A DNA stretch of 64,000 bases from JAFIEN01 sp051859505 (GCA_051859505.1 JBHYFN010000015.1:1-64000); one strand, 5' to 3'. Counted from the stretch's first letter, positions 42,631 through 51,852 are shown. Numbers and translations: made by a program. The notes: a model not told the origin generated them from the sequence alone.

Positions 42631-43113
42631 GTGTTGCACCGTATTGTCGCGGCGGCCGTTGTCGCCCTGGGGCTTGTTGCCGGCCCCGCTCTTGCCTGTC
42701 CGAAAAGCAAACTGGAGCCGCGTCTCGGCTCGATCCACCTTGGGGCCGGCTTCACCCCCGATCCGAATGAGCGCCACGTCATCGTCGGCGGCCCGATCAA
42801 CCTGCGCAACTGCTTCAGCGGTGGCGCTGGCTATGTGCACTCGCAGCCCGATTACAGCCTCTACTGGACCGGCGAGTCCGAGCAGCTGACCATCGCGGTC
42901 GAAACGCAAACCGCCGGAGTTCTGCTGATCAACGCCCCCGATCTGAGCTGGCATTTTACCGACTATTACCGCGATTCCGGCGACTATCTCCGCGCCGATG
43001 TGGCCGTGATCTTCCGCAACCCGATCCCGGGCCGCTATGACATCTGGATCGGTAGCCATGACGGGGCGCGGCGCAACCCGGCGTGGCTGGTCCTTACCGA
43101 GTTCACCTACTGA
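42631..43113 (+). CDS. small secreted protein, copy B of a tandem pair
   Basis: A 160-residue paralog of copy A, with signal peptide LHRIVAAAVVALGLVAGPALA and the same two-cysteine pattern (ACPKSK and NLRNCFSG). It differs by a short insertion (DYYRDSGDYLRAD against DDYRGTD) and by scattered substitutions, while the C-terminal NPIPGRYDIWIGS block is unchanged. The start codon is GTG at 42631, at the position equal to the ATG of copy A, with AAGGAG upstream; a TTG at 42616 is the other option. Divergence with intact reading frames suggests that both copies are kept under selection. Confidence 0.82.
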   Translation: MLHRIVAAAVVALGLVAGPALACPKSKLEPRLGSIHLGAGFTPDPNERHVIVGGPINLRNCFSGGAGYVHSQPDYSLYWTGESEQLTIAVETQTAGVLLINAPDLSWHFTDYYRDSGDYLRADVAVIFRNPIPGRYDIWIGSHDGARRNPAWLVLTEFTY

Positions 43114-43126
43114 CGGGGCGGAGGGG

Positions 43127-44503
43127 ATGAACGGCTCGCAAGACCCTCCCCCACGCGACAGGGTGCCCGATGCGATACCCGACGCGGCACCCGACGGGGC
43201 GCCCGACCTGCCTCCCGATGGCCATCTGGCGCGCAACATCGTGCATTTCGCCCGTGCCCTGCGGCGCGCGGGCCTGCCGGTGGGCCCGGGCCGGGTGGCG
43301 GATGCGGTGCGCGCGGTGGCCGCCGTGGGCTTTACCCGGCGCGCGGACTTCTACTGGACGCTGCACGCCTGTTTCGTGAGCCGCCCCGAACATCGCCGCG
43401 TCTTTGCCGAGGTGTTCCGCCTTTACTGGCGCGATCCGCGCTATCTGGAACAGATGATGTCGCTGCTCGTGCCGATGACGCGGGCAGGCCAGGAAGAGCG
43501 CGCCGCCGCCCCCGCCGAACGCCGCGCCGCCGAGGCGCTGCTGGACCGCGACCCCGCCGAAGGCCGCGAGAGCGAGGAGGCCGGCGAGGAGGTCGAGATC
43601 GAAGTCGATGCGACCGGCACCACCTCGGAAGAGGAACGCCTGCGCAGCCTTGATTTCGAACAGATGAGCCTGGACGAGATCGCCCGCGCGCGGGCCCTTC
43701 TGTCGCGTCTGACCCTGCCGGTGCCGCCGCTGCCAACCCGGCGCAGCGTGGCCGGGCAGGGCGCCTTGCCCGACTGGCGCCGCACCCTGCGCCAGAGCCT
43801 GCGCCACGGCGGAGAGGTCACCGCCATCGCCACCCGCAAGCGCCGGATGCGCCAGCCCGATCTTGTGGTGCTCTGCGACATCTCGGGTTCGATGAGCCAG
43901 TATTCCCGCGCCGTGCTGCATTTCGTCCATGCGCTGGCCAATGATCCCGGCCGCAGGGCGGCAAGCGGGGCAGGGCGGGGCTGGGGGCGGATCCATGCCT
44001 TCACCTTCGGCACGCGGCTGACCAACATCACCCGCCATCTGGCAACCCGCGACGTCGATGCCGCCCTTGCCGCCGCCGGGGCCGAGGCGCAGGACTGGTC
44101 GGGCGGCACACGGATCGCGGCCTGCCTGACCGCCTTCAACCGCGACTGGTCGCGCCGGGTTCTGTCGCGCGGGGGGGTGGTGCTCTTGGTCACCGACGGG
44201 CTGGACCGCGATCCCGAGGGCGGGTTGGCGGCGGCGATGGAGCGGCTGGCGCTCTCGGCCAGCCGGGTGATCTGGGTCAATCCGCTGTTGCGCTGGGACG
44301 GTTTCGCCCCCCGCGCCCGCGGCATCGCCGAGATGCTGCCCCATGTGACCAGCTTTCGCGCCGGCCACAACATCGCAGCCCTGGAAGGGCTGGCCGAGGC
44401 GCTGTCGCGGCCCGATGACAAGGGCGAAAAGACCCGGCTGATGGCGCTTTTGCGGGCGGGTGGTGGCCCTCAGGCGTCAAGCTCGATCCAGACCGGGACG
44501 TGA
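43127..44503 (+). CDS. VWA domain-containing CoxE-like protein
   Basis: A 458-residue protein with a C-terminal von Willebrand A domain. The MIDAS motif is VVLCDISGSMSQYSR, with further metal residues in SGGTRIAACL and LVTDGLDRDPEG. An acidic low-complexity stretch (AGEEVEIEVDATGTTSEEE) lies in the middle. The N-terminus has short repeats (PDAIPDAAPDGAPD). CoxE-like VWA proteins work with MoxR ATPases such as the one at 40861 in maturation of metalloenzymes. GGAGGGG precedes the ATG. The 3' end overlaps the convergent exonuclease gene by 34 bases. Confidence 0.9.
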   Translation: MNGSQDPPPRDRVPDAIPDAAPDGAPDLPPDGHLARNIVHFARALRRAGLPVGPGRVADAVRAVAAVGFTRRADFYWTLHACFVSRPEHRRVFAEVFRLYWRDPRYLEQMMSLLVPMTRAGQEERAAAPAERRAAEALLDRDPAEGRESEEAGEEVEIEVDATGTTSEEERLRSLDFEQMSLDEIARARALLSRLTLPVPPLPTRRSVAGQGALPDWRRTLRQSLRHGGEVTAIATRKRRMRQPDLVVLCDISGSMSQYSRAVLHFVHALANDPGRRAASGAGRGWGRIHAFTFGTRLTNITRHLATRDVDAALAAAGAEAQDWSGGTRIAACLTAFNRDWSRRVLSRGGVVLLVTDGLDRDPEGGLAAAMERLALSASRVIWVNPLLRWDGFAPRARGIAEMLPHVTSFRAGHNIAALEGLAEALSRPDDKGEKTRLMALLRAGGGPQASSSIQTGT

Positions 44504-45249
44504 TCTGAGGGTTTCTCGCGCGCGCGCATCCCGGCCTCGATCCAGCAGTCGCGCAGAAGGTCGGCGGCCTGCGGGGTCAGCAGGTGGTGGTCGATGCGGA
44601 TCCCGTCATTGCGGTCAAAGGCGCCGGCCTGGTAATCCCAGAAACTGTAATGCCCCGGCCCCGCCAGACGCGCCCGGAATGCCTCGGTAAAGCCCATGTT
44701 CAGGATCCGGCGAAAGGCGGCCCGCGTCTCGGGGCGAAACAGCGCATCCTCGCGCCAGGCCTCGGGGCGGGCGGCATCCTCGGCCTGGGGGATGACGTTG
44801 TAGTCGCCTGCCATGACCGCCGGCTCCTCGGCGGCCAGAAGCGCCTCGGCCCGGGCGGCCAGCCGCTCCATCCAGGCGAGCTTGTAGTCGTATTTCTGCC
44901 CCGGCGCGGGGTTGCCATTGGGCAGGTAGAGGCCACAGAGCCGCACCGCCCGCGTGCCCACCACCGTCGCCTCGATCCAGCGGGCCTGTGCGTCCTCGGG
45001 ATCGCCGGGCAGACCGCGCACCACATCCTCAAGCGGCAGGCGCGACAGGATCGCCACCCCGTTGAACCCCTTTTGCCCGTGGGTCTCGAGGTTGTAGCCC
45101 AGATCCTCGATCAGCGCGCGGGGGAAGGCCTCGTCCGTCGACTTGATCTCTTGCAGCAGGGCCACATCGGGTTTCTGCTCGGTCAGCCAGGCGGTCAGCG
45201 TTTCGGCCCGCGCCTTGATGCCGTTGATGTTGTAGGTGGCGATGCGCAT
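44470..45249 (-). CDS. xth: exodeoxyribonuclease III
   Basis: A 259-residue Mg-dependent AP endonuclease/3'-5' exonuclease for base excision repair. Motifs are MRIATYNINGIKAR, LLQEIKSTDEAFP (metal Glu), GLYLPNGNP, VMAGDYNVIPQAEDA (metal Asp and Asn) and RIDHHLLTP with KPSDHVPVW (catalytic His). The ATG at 45249 is preferred over 45285. It begins 5 bases after the stop of the methyltransferase-TPR gene and is probably in one operon with it; its 3' end overlaps the VWA gene. Confidence 0.95.
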   Translation of the reverse strand: MRIATYNINGIKARAETLTAWLTEQKPDVALLQEIKSTDEAFPRALIEDLGYNLETHGQKGFNGVAILSRLPLEDVVRGLPGDPEDAQARWIEATVVGTRAVRLCGLYLPNGNPAPGQKYDYKLAWMERLAARAEALLAAEEPAVMAGDYNVIPQAEDAARPEAWREDALFRPETRAAFRRILNMGFTEAFRARLAGPGHYSFWDYQAGAFDRNDGIRIDHHLLTPQAADLLRDCWIEAGMRAREKPSDHVPVWIELDA

Positions 45250-45254
45250 GATCC

Positions 45255-47018
45255 TCAGCCCTCTTCGGCAAGCCGGGCCTGCCATTTGCGGAATTCACCC
45301 TGTTCGGGGGCCAGCTCGACAGCCTTGTCTGCGGCCTTGCGCGCCTCGTCGAGCGCGCCTTGCGCGTGCTGCACGCCGCTCAGCTGCCGCCAGGCGCGCG
45401 AGGCGACATTGGCGGGGCCTTGGGTGGCTTCGGTCAGCACGGTCAGCGCCTCGGCACTGCGCCCGGCCTGGTGCAGAAGCCGCCCCAGCGCCACCTGCGC
45501 CTTGGCCCGCGTGCCGCCGCCGCCGATCGCCGCGGCCCGGGCCGCCTGTTCGATCGCGCCCTCGGTATCGCCCAGCCGCTCGGCCGTCCGCGCCCGGAGG
45601 AGGAGGAGCTTGGCATTGCGGGGATTGCTCTCGAGCGCCGCAACGACGACCCGGTCGGCCTCTTGCGTCTGCCCGTCGCTCAAAAGCGCGCTGGCCAGGG
45701 GCAGGGTGAACTGCACCGCATCGGGATAGCTCTGCAACGCCTCGCGCCCCAGCCGGATCACCGTCGCGCGATCCCGCCGCGCCGCCGCCAGCCCAAGGGC
45801 CAGGTCATAGAAACTGCGCAGCCGGCAGCCCCGCGCTTCGAGCCGGGCGATCAGCGGGGCCGCGGCCTCGCGCCCGCCGATCCCGGTCAGAAGGCCGGCA
45901 TGGGCGACAAGGCCGGTCTCTTCGGCATCCTCCATCGCGGCAAGCGCCGCGCCGATCTGGGCGATCACGCGGGCGGCCTCGGGATGGTCGGCGCGATAGG
46001 CGAAATTCGAGGGAAAATCATTCGGCAGGCGCCAGAGCACCACCCCGTCGGCCAGCCAGGAGAGGCCGAAGAGCGTCGCGGCCAGCGGGCAGGCGGCGGC
46101 CTCGGGATAGGTCACGGCGATCTCGCGGTGATCGACCTCGACGAAACGGGCGCAAAGCCAGTCGCGCAAGGCCGGGCCGGGCTGACCCTCCAGCAGCAGA
46201 AGCCCGCCCATGGGCAGCGCCTCGAAGGCTTGCGCCACCTCCTCGGCCGTGGTGGTCGCGGCGGGCAGGCGGGGGGCAGCGGCCGGATCGGGCAGGGCGG
46301 TGGCCTCGCCCTCCGGCAGGGCGCCCTCGTCCTCGGGCAGGAGGGTGGCGGCGAGCGTGGCAAGCCCGTCCCACGGCGCCACCGCACCGGGCGCGGGCGC
46401 GACCCTGGGCGCGTGCGCCGCCGGGTCGGCCTTGTGCACGGCGATCATGTTGTGAAACCGCTCGATCCCCGCGATGCCCGCCGGCCCCGTCTTGGGATCG
46501 CGCGCAAGATCGCGGAAGAAGCCCACCGAATTCGGCGCCTCAAGCGCGAGCGAGCCGCCAAAGCGCGGCATGAAGGCGGTCTGCACATCCTCGGCCACAT
46601 AGACGCCACCGGGCGCCAGCGTCGGAAACAGCAGCGCGAAGCTTTCCACCACATGGGCATTCTGGTGGCTGCCATCGTCGATGATGATGTCGAAGGGGCC
46701 GTGATCGGCCACCACGCGGGCCAGAAAATCGCCATCCACCTGACTGCCCTGCAGGATCGTCACCCGGGGGCCAAGGTCCAGCGTCTTGCGCTCGATATCA
46801 ATGCCGACGATCCGGCCTTGGGGGAAGTAATCGCGCCAGGAGGCCAGCGACTGACCGCCCCGGTCGGGATCGCGATAGCCGCCGACCCCGATCTCGAGCA
46901 GGCGCAGGGGGCGATCCCGGAACCGCGACAGAAGCAGGTGATAGACCGGGGTATAGCGGTGAAAGCCGAACTTGTCGGTGCCGTGGCGGATGGCAAGCGC
47001 GGTCAACGGATCAATCAT
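45255..47018 (-). CDS. class I SAM methyltransferase fused to a TPR region
   Basis: A 587-residue two-part protein. Residues about 1-190 resemble sugar O-methyltransferases of the macrolide (MycF/TylE) type: ALAIRHGTDKFGFHRYTPVYH, LLEIGVGGYRDPDRGGQSL, GIDIE, DIIIDDGSHQNAHVV and GGVYVAEDVQTAF. Residues about 190-400 are a divergent middle part, and 400-587 contain TPR-like helix pairs (AALESNPRNAKLLLLRARTAERLGDTEGAIEQAARAA and others). The substrate is unknown; a glycan or polysaccharide is plausible. The ATG at 47018 is preferred over 47066. Followed by xth. Confidence 0.82.
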   Translation of the reverse strand: MIDPLTALAIRHGTDKFGFHRYTPVYHLLLSRFRDRPLRLLEIGVGGYRDPDRGGQSLASWRDYFPQGRIVGIDIERKTLDLGPRVTILQGSQVDGDFLARVVADHGPFDIIIDDGSHQNAHVVESFALLFPTLAPGGVYVAEDVQTAFMPRFGGSLALEAPNSVGFFRDLARDPKTGPAGIAGIERFHNMIAVHKADPAAHAPRVAPAPGAVAPWDGLATLAATLLPEDEGALPEGEATALPDPAAAPRLPAATTTAEEVAQAFEALPMGGLLLLEGQPGPALRDWLCARFVEVDHREIAVTYPEAAACPLAATLFGLSWLADGVVLWRLPNDFPSNFAYRADHPEAARVIAQIGAALAAMEDAEETGLVAHAGLLTGIGGREAAAPLIARLEARGCRLRSFYDLALGLAAARRDRATVIRLGREALQSYPDAVQFTLPLASALLSDGQTQEADRVVVAALESNPRNAKLLLLRARTAERLGDTEGAIEQAARAAAIGGGGTRAKAQVALGRLLHQAGRSAEALTVLTEATQGPANVASRAWRQLSGVQHAQGALDEARKAADKAVELAPEQGEFRKWQARLAEEG

Positions 47019-47134
47019 CAAGGCCTCCCTCGGGTGGCCCTGTCTAGGCCGCGGCCTTTGCCCCATGCAAGCCCCGCCCGAAGGATCGGCCCGGGGGACA
47101 GCCGCCGAGAGCTGCCGCCGCTGTGGTCCCGGCC

Positions 47135-47464
47135 CTACATCGAAAAGGACGTCCCGCAGCCGCAGGAAGAGGTCGCGTTGGGATTGTCGATCACGAACCG
47201 CGCGCCGATCAGCTCTTCGGAAAAGGTGATCGTGGCGCCTTCGAGAAAGGGGAGAGAGACGCTGTCGATCACCACCGCCTCGCCCCGCCCTTCGAGGACA
47301 AGGTCATCGGGGCCGGGTTCGTCCAGCGCGATCTCGTATTGAAAGCCCGAGCAGCCGCCCCCCTCGACCGCGACGCGCAGGGCCTTGCCCTGAGCGGCGG
47401 CGCCGATCTCGGACAGCCGTTCGAAGGCGCGGTCGGTGACCTTGGGAGGGAGGGCGAGGGTCAT
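47135..47464 (-). CDS. erpA: A-type iron-sulfur cluster carrier (IscA/ErpA family)
   Basis: A 109-residue protein that accepts Fe-S clusters and hands them to apoproteins. The three cysteines are in GGGCSGFQYEIAL and SSCGCGTSFSM, in the C-x(60+)-C-x-C pattern of the family. ErpA, IscA and SufA types are hard to tell apart by sequence, so the symbol is a best guess. GGACCGCCCC precedes the ATG without a strong ribosome site. It is flanked by co-directional ybaK-like and methyltransferase genes. Confidence 0.9.
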   Translation of the reverse strand: MTLALPPKVTDRAFERLSEIGAAAQGKALRVAVEGGGCSGFQYEIALDEPGPDDLVLEGRGEAVVIDSVSLPFLEGATITFSEELIGARFVIDNPNATSSCGCGTSFSM

Positions 47465-47551
47465 GGGGCGGTCCTGTCGGGTCCGGTGTCACTGGCTGCG
47501 GGGAATATAGGCTTCCCGCCGGCCCCGGACAATGACCCCGCGCCCCGAGGC

Positions 47552-48022
47552 TCAGGCGGTGAAGGCCGCCCGCGTGGCCCCCGTCAGCCGCAGCAGATCC
47601 TCCGGCGCGATGGCAAAGACATGGCGCGGCGTGCCGGCGGCGGCCCAGACCATGGCGAAATCGCACAGCCGCGGGTCAAGGTGGACGGGGCAGGGCGTCA
47701 GATGCCCGACCGGGGCCACGCCGCCGATGGCAAAGCCGGTCTGCGCGCGCACCACGCCCGCATCCGCCCGCCCCAGCGCCTCGCCCGCCAAGGCGCTTGC
47801 CTTTTCCGCATCCACCTGATTGCCGCCGGCGGTCAGGAACAGGTGGATGCGGCCGCTCTCCTGCCCCTGAAAGATGATGGATTTCACGATCTGGTCCAGC
47901 GCGCAGCCCACCGCCGCCGCCGCCTCGGCCGCCGTGCGGGTGCTGTCGGGCATCTCGACGGGCTGGATCGACAGCCCCGCCGCCTCGAGCGCTGCTGTCA
48001 CCCGCTTCAGGCTCTTGCTCAT
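47552..48022 (-). CDS. YbaK/EbsC-type aminoacyl-tRNA deacylase
   Basis: A 156-residue protein of the YbaK/ProX fold, which removes mischarged amino acids from tRNA (Cys from tRNA-Pro in YbaK). Family features: STRTAAEAAAAVGCALDQIVKSIIF with the catalytic Lys, LFLTAGGNQVD, and TGFAIGGVAPVGH with the conserved GGxxPxGH motif. The frame is open far upstream through glnE, so the start must be placed by ribosome site: GGAGG precedes the ATG at 48022. It is divergent from glnE. Confidence 0.9.
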   Translation of the reverse strand: MSKSLKRVTAALEAAGLSIQPVEMPDSTRTAAEAAAAVGCALDQIVKSIIFQGQESGRIHLFLTAGGNQVDAEKASALAGEALGRADAGVVRAQTGFAIGGVAPVGHLTPCPVHLDPRLCDFAMVWAAAGTPRHVFAIAPEDLLRLTGATRAAFTA

Positions 48023-48106
48023 TCCCACCTCCCATCCTTCTTTCAGGGCATCCTGCATGTTCGGCGCCGATTGACCATCCCCGCCGCCCCGCCCATCCTG
48101 CGCCCC

Positions 48107-50899
48107 ATGAGCTTTGCCGCCCGCCAGACCCGCAGCCCCCGTCCGTTCGAACCCGAGCGCGCCGCCGATATCCTGCCGCTTTACCCCGAGGCGACCGGAG
48201 GCTTGCGCGACCTGATCGCCGGCACCGCCGGCTGCAGCCCCTATCTGGGCGGGCTTCTGGGGCGCGAGGCCGAGTGGCTGACAGGCGCCTTCGACGATCC
48301 CGAGGGGGCGCTGACGGCGCTTCACGCGGCTTTGCGCGATTGCCCGCCCGACAGGCTGGCCTCTGACCTGCGCCGGGCCAAGGGGCGGGTGGCGCTGCTG
48401 GCGGGGCTGGCCGATCTGGGGGGCGTCTGGCCGTTGGAGGCGGTGACCGGCGCGCTGACCGATTTCGCCGATCTGGCGGTTGATCTGGGGATGCGCAGCT
48501 TCGTGGCGGCCGAGATCGCGCGGGGCCGCCTGCCGGGCCTTGGCGCAGGCGACGCGGCGGATGCGGGCGGCATGGTGGCGCTTGCCATGGGCAAGATGGG
48601 GGCGGGCGAGCTGAATTACTCCTCCGACATCGACCTGATCCTGCTGTTCGACGAGACCCGCTTCGAGGAGGCCGACCTTGCCGAGGCGCGCGCCGGTTTC
48701 GTCCGCGTGGCCCGCCGCCTCACCGCGCTTCTGTCGGACCAGACGGGCGAGGGCTATGTCTTTCGCACCGATCTGCGGCTGAGGCCCGATGCCTCGGTCA
48801 CGCCGGTCTGCCTGTCGATGGCGGCGGCCGAAAGCTATTACGAATCCGTGGGCCGCACATGGGAGCGCGCCGCCTATATCAAGGCGCGCGCCTGCGCGGG
48901 CGCGATCCCGGCGGGCGAGCGGTTCCTCAAGGCGCTGACCCCCTTCGTCTGGCGCAGGCATCTGGATTTCGTGGCGATCCGCGACGCGCATGACATGCGG
49001 CTGCGCATCCGCGATCACAAGGGGTTGCACGGGCCCTTGTCCCTGCCGGGGCACAACATGAAGCTGGGCCGCGGCGGCATCCGCGAGATCGAGTTCTTCG
49101 CCCAGACCCGCCAGCTGATCGCCGGCGGCCGCGACCCCGCGCTGCGCCTGCGCGGCACCGTGCCGGCGCTGGCGCAACTGGCCGCGAGCGACTGGGTGCC
49201 CGAGGCGGCGGCACGGGCGCTGACCGAGCATTACCGCGCGCACCGCGAGGTCGAGCACCGCCTGCAGATGATCGCCGATGCCCAGACCCACAGCCTGCCC
49301 ACGACGGACGAGGGCTTTGCCCGCCTCGCCGCCTTCATGGGCACCGAGGTCACCGCACTGCGCCACGACCTGACCGAGCGGATCGAGGCCGTCCATGACC
49401 TGATCGAGGAATTCTTCGCCCCCGACGCCGCCCCGGGCGATACCGCCGAAGACGATTTCGGCGCCGAGATCACCGCCCGCTGGCTCACCTATCCCGCGCT
49501 CCGATCCGACCGCGCGGTCGAGATCTTCCGCCGCCTCAAACCCGCCATCCTGCGCCGCCTCAAGGAGGCCGCGATCCCCGAAGAGGCGTTGTTGCAGTTC
49601 GACGGCTTCCTTGCGGGCCTCCCCGCCGGCGTTCAGCTCTTCTCGCTTTTCGAGGCCAATCCCCAGCTGACCCGGCTGATCGTCGATATCGCCGCCACCG
49701 CCCCCGCGCTCGCGCGCTATCTGTCGCGCAATGCGGCCGTGTTCGATGCGGTGATCGGCGGACAGTTCTTCACCCCCTGGCCCGGCGTGGCGGGGCTGGT
49801 CGAGAGCCTCTCCGATACGCTGGCACCCGTCGCGGATTACGAAAAGCGCCTCGATGCCGCGCGGCGCTGGGCGAAGGAGTGGCATTTCCGGGTGGGCGTC
49901 CATCACCTGCAGGGCCTGATCAATGGCTCCGAGGCGGGGCGCGAATATGCCGATCTGGCCGAGGCGGTGGTCGCGGGCCTCTGGCCGCATGTCTGCGCGC
50001 AATTCGCGCTGAAACACGGGCCTCCGCCGGGGCGGGGGGCGGTGGTGCTGGGGATGGGCTCGCTCGGGGCGGCGCGGCTCAATGCGGCCTCGGACCTTGA
50101 TCTGATCGTGATCTATGATGCCGACGGGGCCGAGGCCTCGGACGGCCCCCGCCCGCTGGCCGCGCGGCCCTATTACGCGCGGCTGACCCAGGCCCTTGTC
50201 ACCGCGCTGACCGCGCCCACGGCCGAAGGCACGCTTTACGAGGTCGACATGCGCCTGCGCCCCTCGGGCCGGCAGGGGCCGGTGGCGACGGCGATTGCGT
50301 CGTTTACTACCTATCAGCAGGACGAGGCCTGGACCTGGGAACATCTCGCCCTGACCCGCGCCCGCGCGGTGGCCGGATCAAGGGCGCTGGGCGAAGAGGT
50401 CGAGGCCTTCCGCCAGACCCTTTTGGCCACGAAATCGCAAGGCCCGCAGATCCGCCGCGAGGTGGCCGAGATGCGCGCCCGGATCGCCGCCGCCAAGCCG
50501 CCGCAGGGCGATTGGGATGCCAAGACCGGGCCGGGGCGGCTGCAGGATGTGGAGCTGATCGCGCAGATGGCGGCTCTTCTGACCGGCAGCCCCGCGCGCG
50601 GAACGGGCGATCAGGTCCGGGCGGGGCAGGGGGCGGGGATCCTGACCGAGGATCAGGCGACCGCTCTTTGCGCGGCGGCCGATCTGTTCTGGCGGCTGCA
50701 GGCCTCGGCCCGGTTGCTGACGGGGGGGCTTCTGAAGCCCGAGGAGCTGGGCGCGGGCGGGCGGCGCTTCATCCTGCGCGAGACGGGGCAAAGCGACATG
50801 GAGTCGCTTCTGACCGCGATGCAGGTCGCTTCTGGCCGCGCATCTGCCGTGGCCGATGCGCTTCTGGTGGGGGCAGTGGAACAGGAAACCGGCGCATGA
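48107..50899 (+). CDS. glnE: bifunctional glutamine-synthetase adenylyltransferase/deadenylyltransferase
   Basis: A 930-residue protein that adds and removes AMP on glutamine synthetase in response to PII, controlling nitrogen assimilation. Two nucleotidyltransferase domains are visible: GKMGAGELNYSSDIDLILLFD (about residue 165) and GMGSLGAARLNAASDLDLIVIYD (about 650), each with G-x-G and D-x-D. RTDLRLRPDASVTPV and EVDMRLRPSGRQGPV are the matching downstream segments. NMKLGRGGIREIEFFAQ is a further signature. Slightly shorter than E. coli GlnE, normal for Rhodobacteraceae. Translationally coupled to the next gene. Confidence 0.96.
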   Translation: MSFAARQTRSPRPFEPERAADILPLYPEATGGLRDLIAGTAGCSPYLGGLLGREAEWLTGAFDDPEGALTALHAALRDCPPDRLASDLRRAKGRVALLAGLADLGGVWPLEAVTGALTDFADLAVDLGMRSFVAAEIARGRLPGLGAGDAADAGGMVALAMGKMGAGELNYSSDIDLILLFDETRFEEADLAEARAGFVRVARRLTALLSDQTGEGYVFRTDLRLRPDASVTPVCLSMAAAESYYESVGRTWERAAYIKARACAGAIPAGERFLKALTPFVWRRHLDFVAIRDAHDMRLRIRDHKGLHGPLSLPGHNMKLGRGGIREIEFFAQTRQLIAGGRDPALRLRGTVPALAQLAASDWVPEAAARALTEHYRAHREVEHRLQMIADAQTHSLPTTDEGFARLAAFMGTEVTALRHDLTERIEAVHDLIEEFFAPDAAPGDTAEDDFGAEITARWLTYPALRSDRAVEIFRRLKPAILRRLKEAAIPEEALLQFDGFLAGLPAGVQLFSLFEANPQLTRLIVDIAATAPALARYLSRNAAVFDAVIGGQFFTPWPGVAGLVESLSDTLAPVADYEKRLDAARRWAKEWHFRVGVHHLQGLINGSEAGREYADLAEAVVAGLWPHVCAQFALKHGPPPGRGAVVLGMGSLGAARLNAASDLDLIVIYDADGAEASDGPRPLAARPYYARLTQALVTALTAPTAEGTLYEVDMRLRPSGRQGPVATAIASFTTYQQDEAWTWEHLALTRARAVAGSRALGEEVEAFRQTLLATKSQGPQIRREVAEMRARIAAAKPPQGDWDAKTGPGRLQDVELIAQMAALLTGSPARGTGDQVRAGQGAGILTEDQATALCAAADLFWRLQASARLLTGGLLKPEELGAGGRRFILRETGQSDMESLLTAMQVASGRASAVADALLVGAVEQETGA

Positions 50900-51192
50900 C
50901 AGGCGATCCGCAGGATCAGGGCAAGGCGCGCGACCCGCACGATCCCAAGGGCCTTGTGCGCGAGGCCTATCGGATCGAGGGGATCGGCGCGCCGGAATGC
51001 CGCTCGATCTTTCTCGACTGGGCGCTGAGCCTGCCCGCGGGCCTTGACCCCCAGCCCGCGATCCGCGCCCTTCTGGACCGCCACGCCGGGGCCGCCCCCG
51101 ATCACCCGATGACCCAGACGCTGCGCGCGGGCCTTGCCGCCGCGGCCCCGCCGAAACGGCGCGGCGGGCGGGCCGGGCGGCTGTCGGGATAG
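50896..51192 (+). CDS. small conserved protein coupled to glnE
   Basis: A 98-residue protein starting MTGDPQDQGKARDPHDPKGL, overlapping the glnE stop by ATGA. It has a mainly helical central part (LVREAYRIEGIGAPECRSIFLDWALSLP, then PAIRALLDRHAGAAPDHPM) and a basic C-terminal tail (PPKRRGGRAGRLSG). I do not recognise a family. Coupling to glnE suggests a link to nitrogen control, but this is only positional. Confidence 0.78.
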   Translation: MTGDPQDQGKARDPHDPKGLVREAYRIEGIGAPECRSIFLDWALSLPAGLDPQPAIRALLDRHAGAAPDHPMTQTLRAGLAAAAPPKRRGGRAGRLSG

Positions 51193-51243
51193 CGCCACCG
51201 CGTCCGGGCCTCTGCTCTTGCCCATTTGCCTTGGTCGAAATAC

Positions 51244-51333
51244 TCCGGGGGGAGGGCCGGAGGCCCGGGGGGCAGCGCCCCCCGAAAGTCCGGGGGGAGG
51301 GCCGGAGGCCCGGGGGGCAACGCCCCTTGAAAG
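51244..51333. repeat. 45-bp GC-rich tandem repeat, two units
   Basis: Two 45-base units (51244-51288 and 51289-51333) start TCCGGGGGGAGGGCCGG and end GCCCC(CC/TT)GAAAG; they differ at few positions. Each can fold into two GC-rich hairpins. A related single copy lies at 33407-33453. The element fills most of the gap between the glnE operon and the next gene and is probably a terminator-like interspersed repeat. Confidence 0.85.
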
Positions 51334-51423
51334 ACCACCCGGCCGCGCGCGGCACCCCGCTTCTGCGTCGGTTTCCCACTGGACTGACACCACGCGCAGG
51401 CGCAAGATCACGGCATTGAGCGC

Positions 51424-51852
51424 ATGGTGATTGCAATGCCCCGACTCCTTGTCCTGTTCTTCCTCGCCCTGCCCGGTTTCGCTCAGGCGGCCCTCCATCC
51501 CTGCGAATACGACCGGATGCTGCGGCAGGCGGTGATGGTCGTCCAGATCGGCCAGACCGAGGTGGCGGGTCCGAGTCAATACGGCCAATGCACCCTGACC
51601 GGCACGGTCCTGCGCAGTTTCCGTGGCCCGATCGAGGTCGGGACCCGGGTGCAGACGACGGTGCCTTGTGTCAACGTGACGGAACTCATCGGCCCGACAA
51701 TGTGGACCCCGCCCGAACTGCTGCGCGCCGCCCCCGTGGTCGAGCTGCACATACAGGAGGGCGGCGGGCCTGCCGGTGCGGGTTCGGGCGTCTTCCTGCT
51801 TGAGGCGCCGACCGAGGCGATCCACTGGCAAAGTGATCGCAGCTGCCGGTGA
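51424..51852 (+). CDS. small secreted protein of unknown function
   Basis: A 142-residue protein with a signal peptide (MPRLLVLFFLALPGFAQA, then ALHPCEYDRM). Four cysteines remain in the mature part (HPCEY, YGQCTL, VPCVN, DRSCR), enough for two disulfides. Either ATG 51424 or ATG 51436 can be the start. No domain recognised. Convergent with eda, with 15 bases between the stops. Confidence 0.72.
   Translation: MVIAMPRLLVLFFLALPGFAQAALHPCEYDRMLRQAVMVVQIGQTEVAGPSQYGQCTLTGTVLRSFRGPIEVGTRVQTTVPCVNVTELIGPTMWTPPELLRAAPVVELHIQEGGGPAGAGSGVFLLEAPTEAIHWQSDRSCR

Noticed and set aside
42423..42770. 115-codon open frame starting at the VWA remnant
   Set aside because: Only the first 13 codons are homologous to a real protein; the rest reads through copied trailer and leader DNA in the wrong frame for the secreted protein.
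47552..50344. Very long open minus-strand frame across glnE
   Set aside because: Only the first 470 bases from the left (to 48022) match a family (YbaK). The rest is the antisense of glnE, where high GC keeps frames open.
51193..51423. Possible CRISPR-like array from the repeats at 51.2 kb
   Set aside because: The units are directly adjacent (45 + 45 bases) without spacers and fold as terminator hairpins; there are no cas genes.
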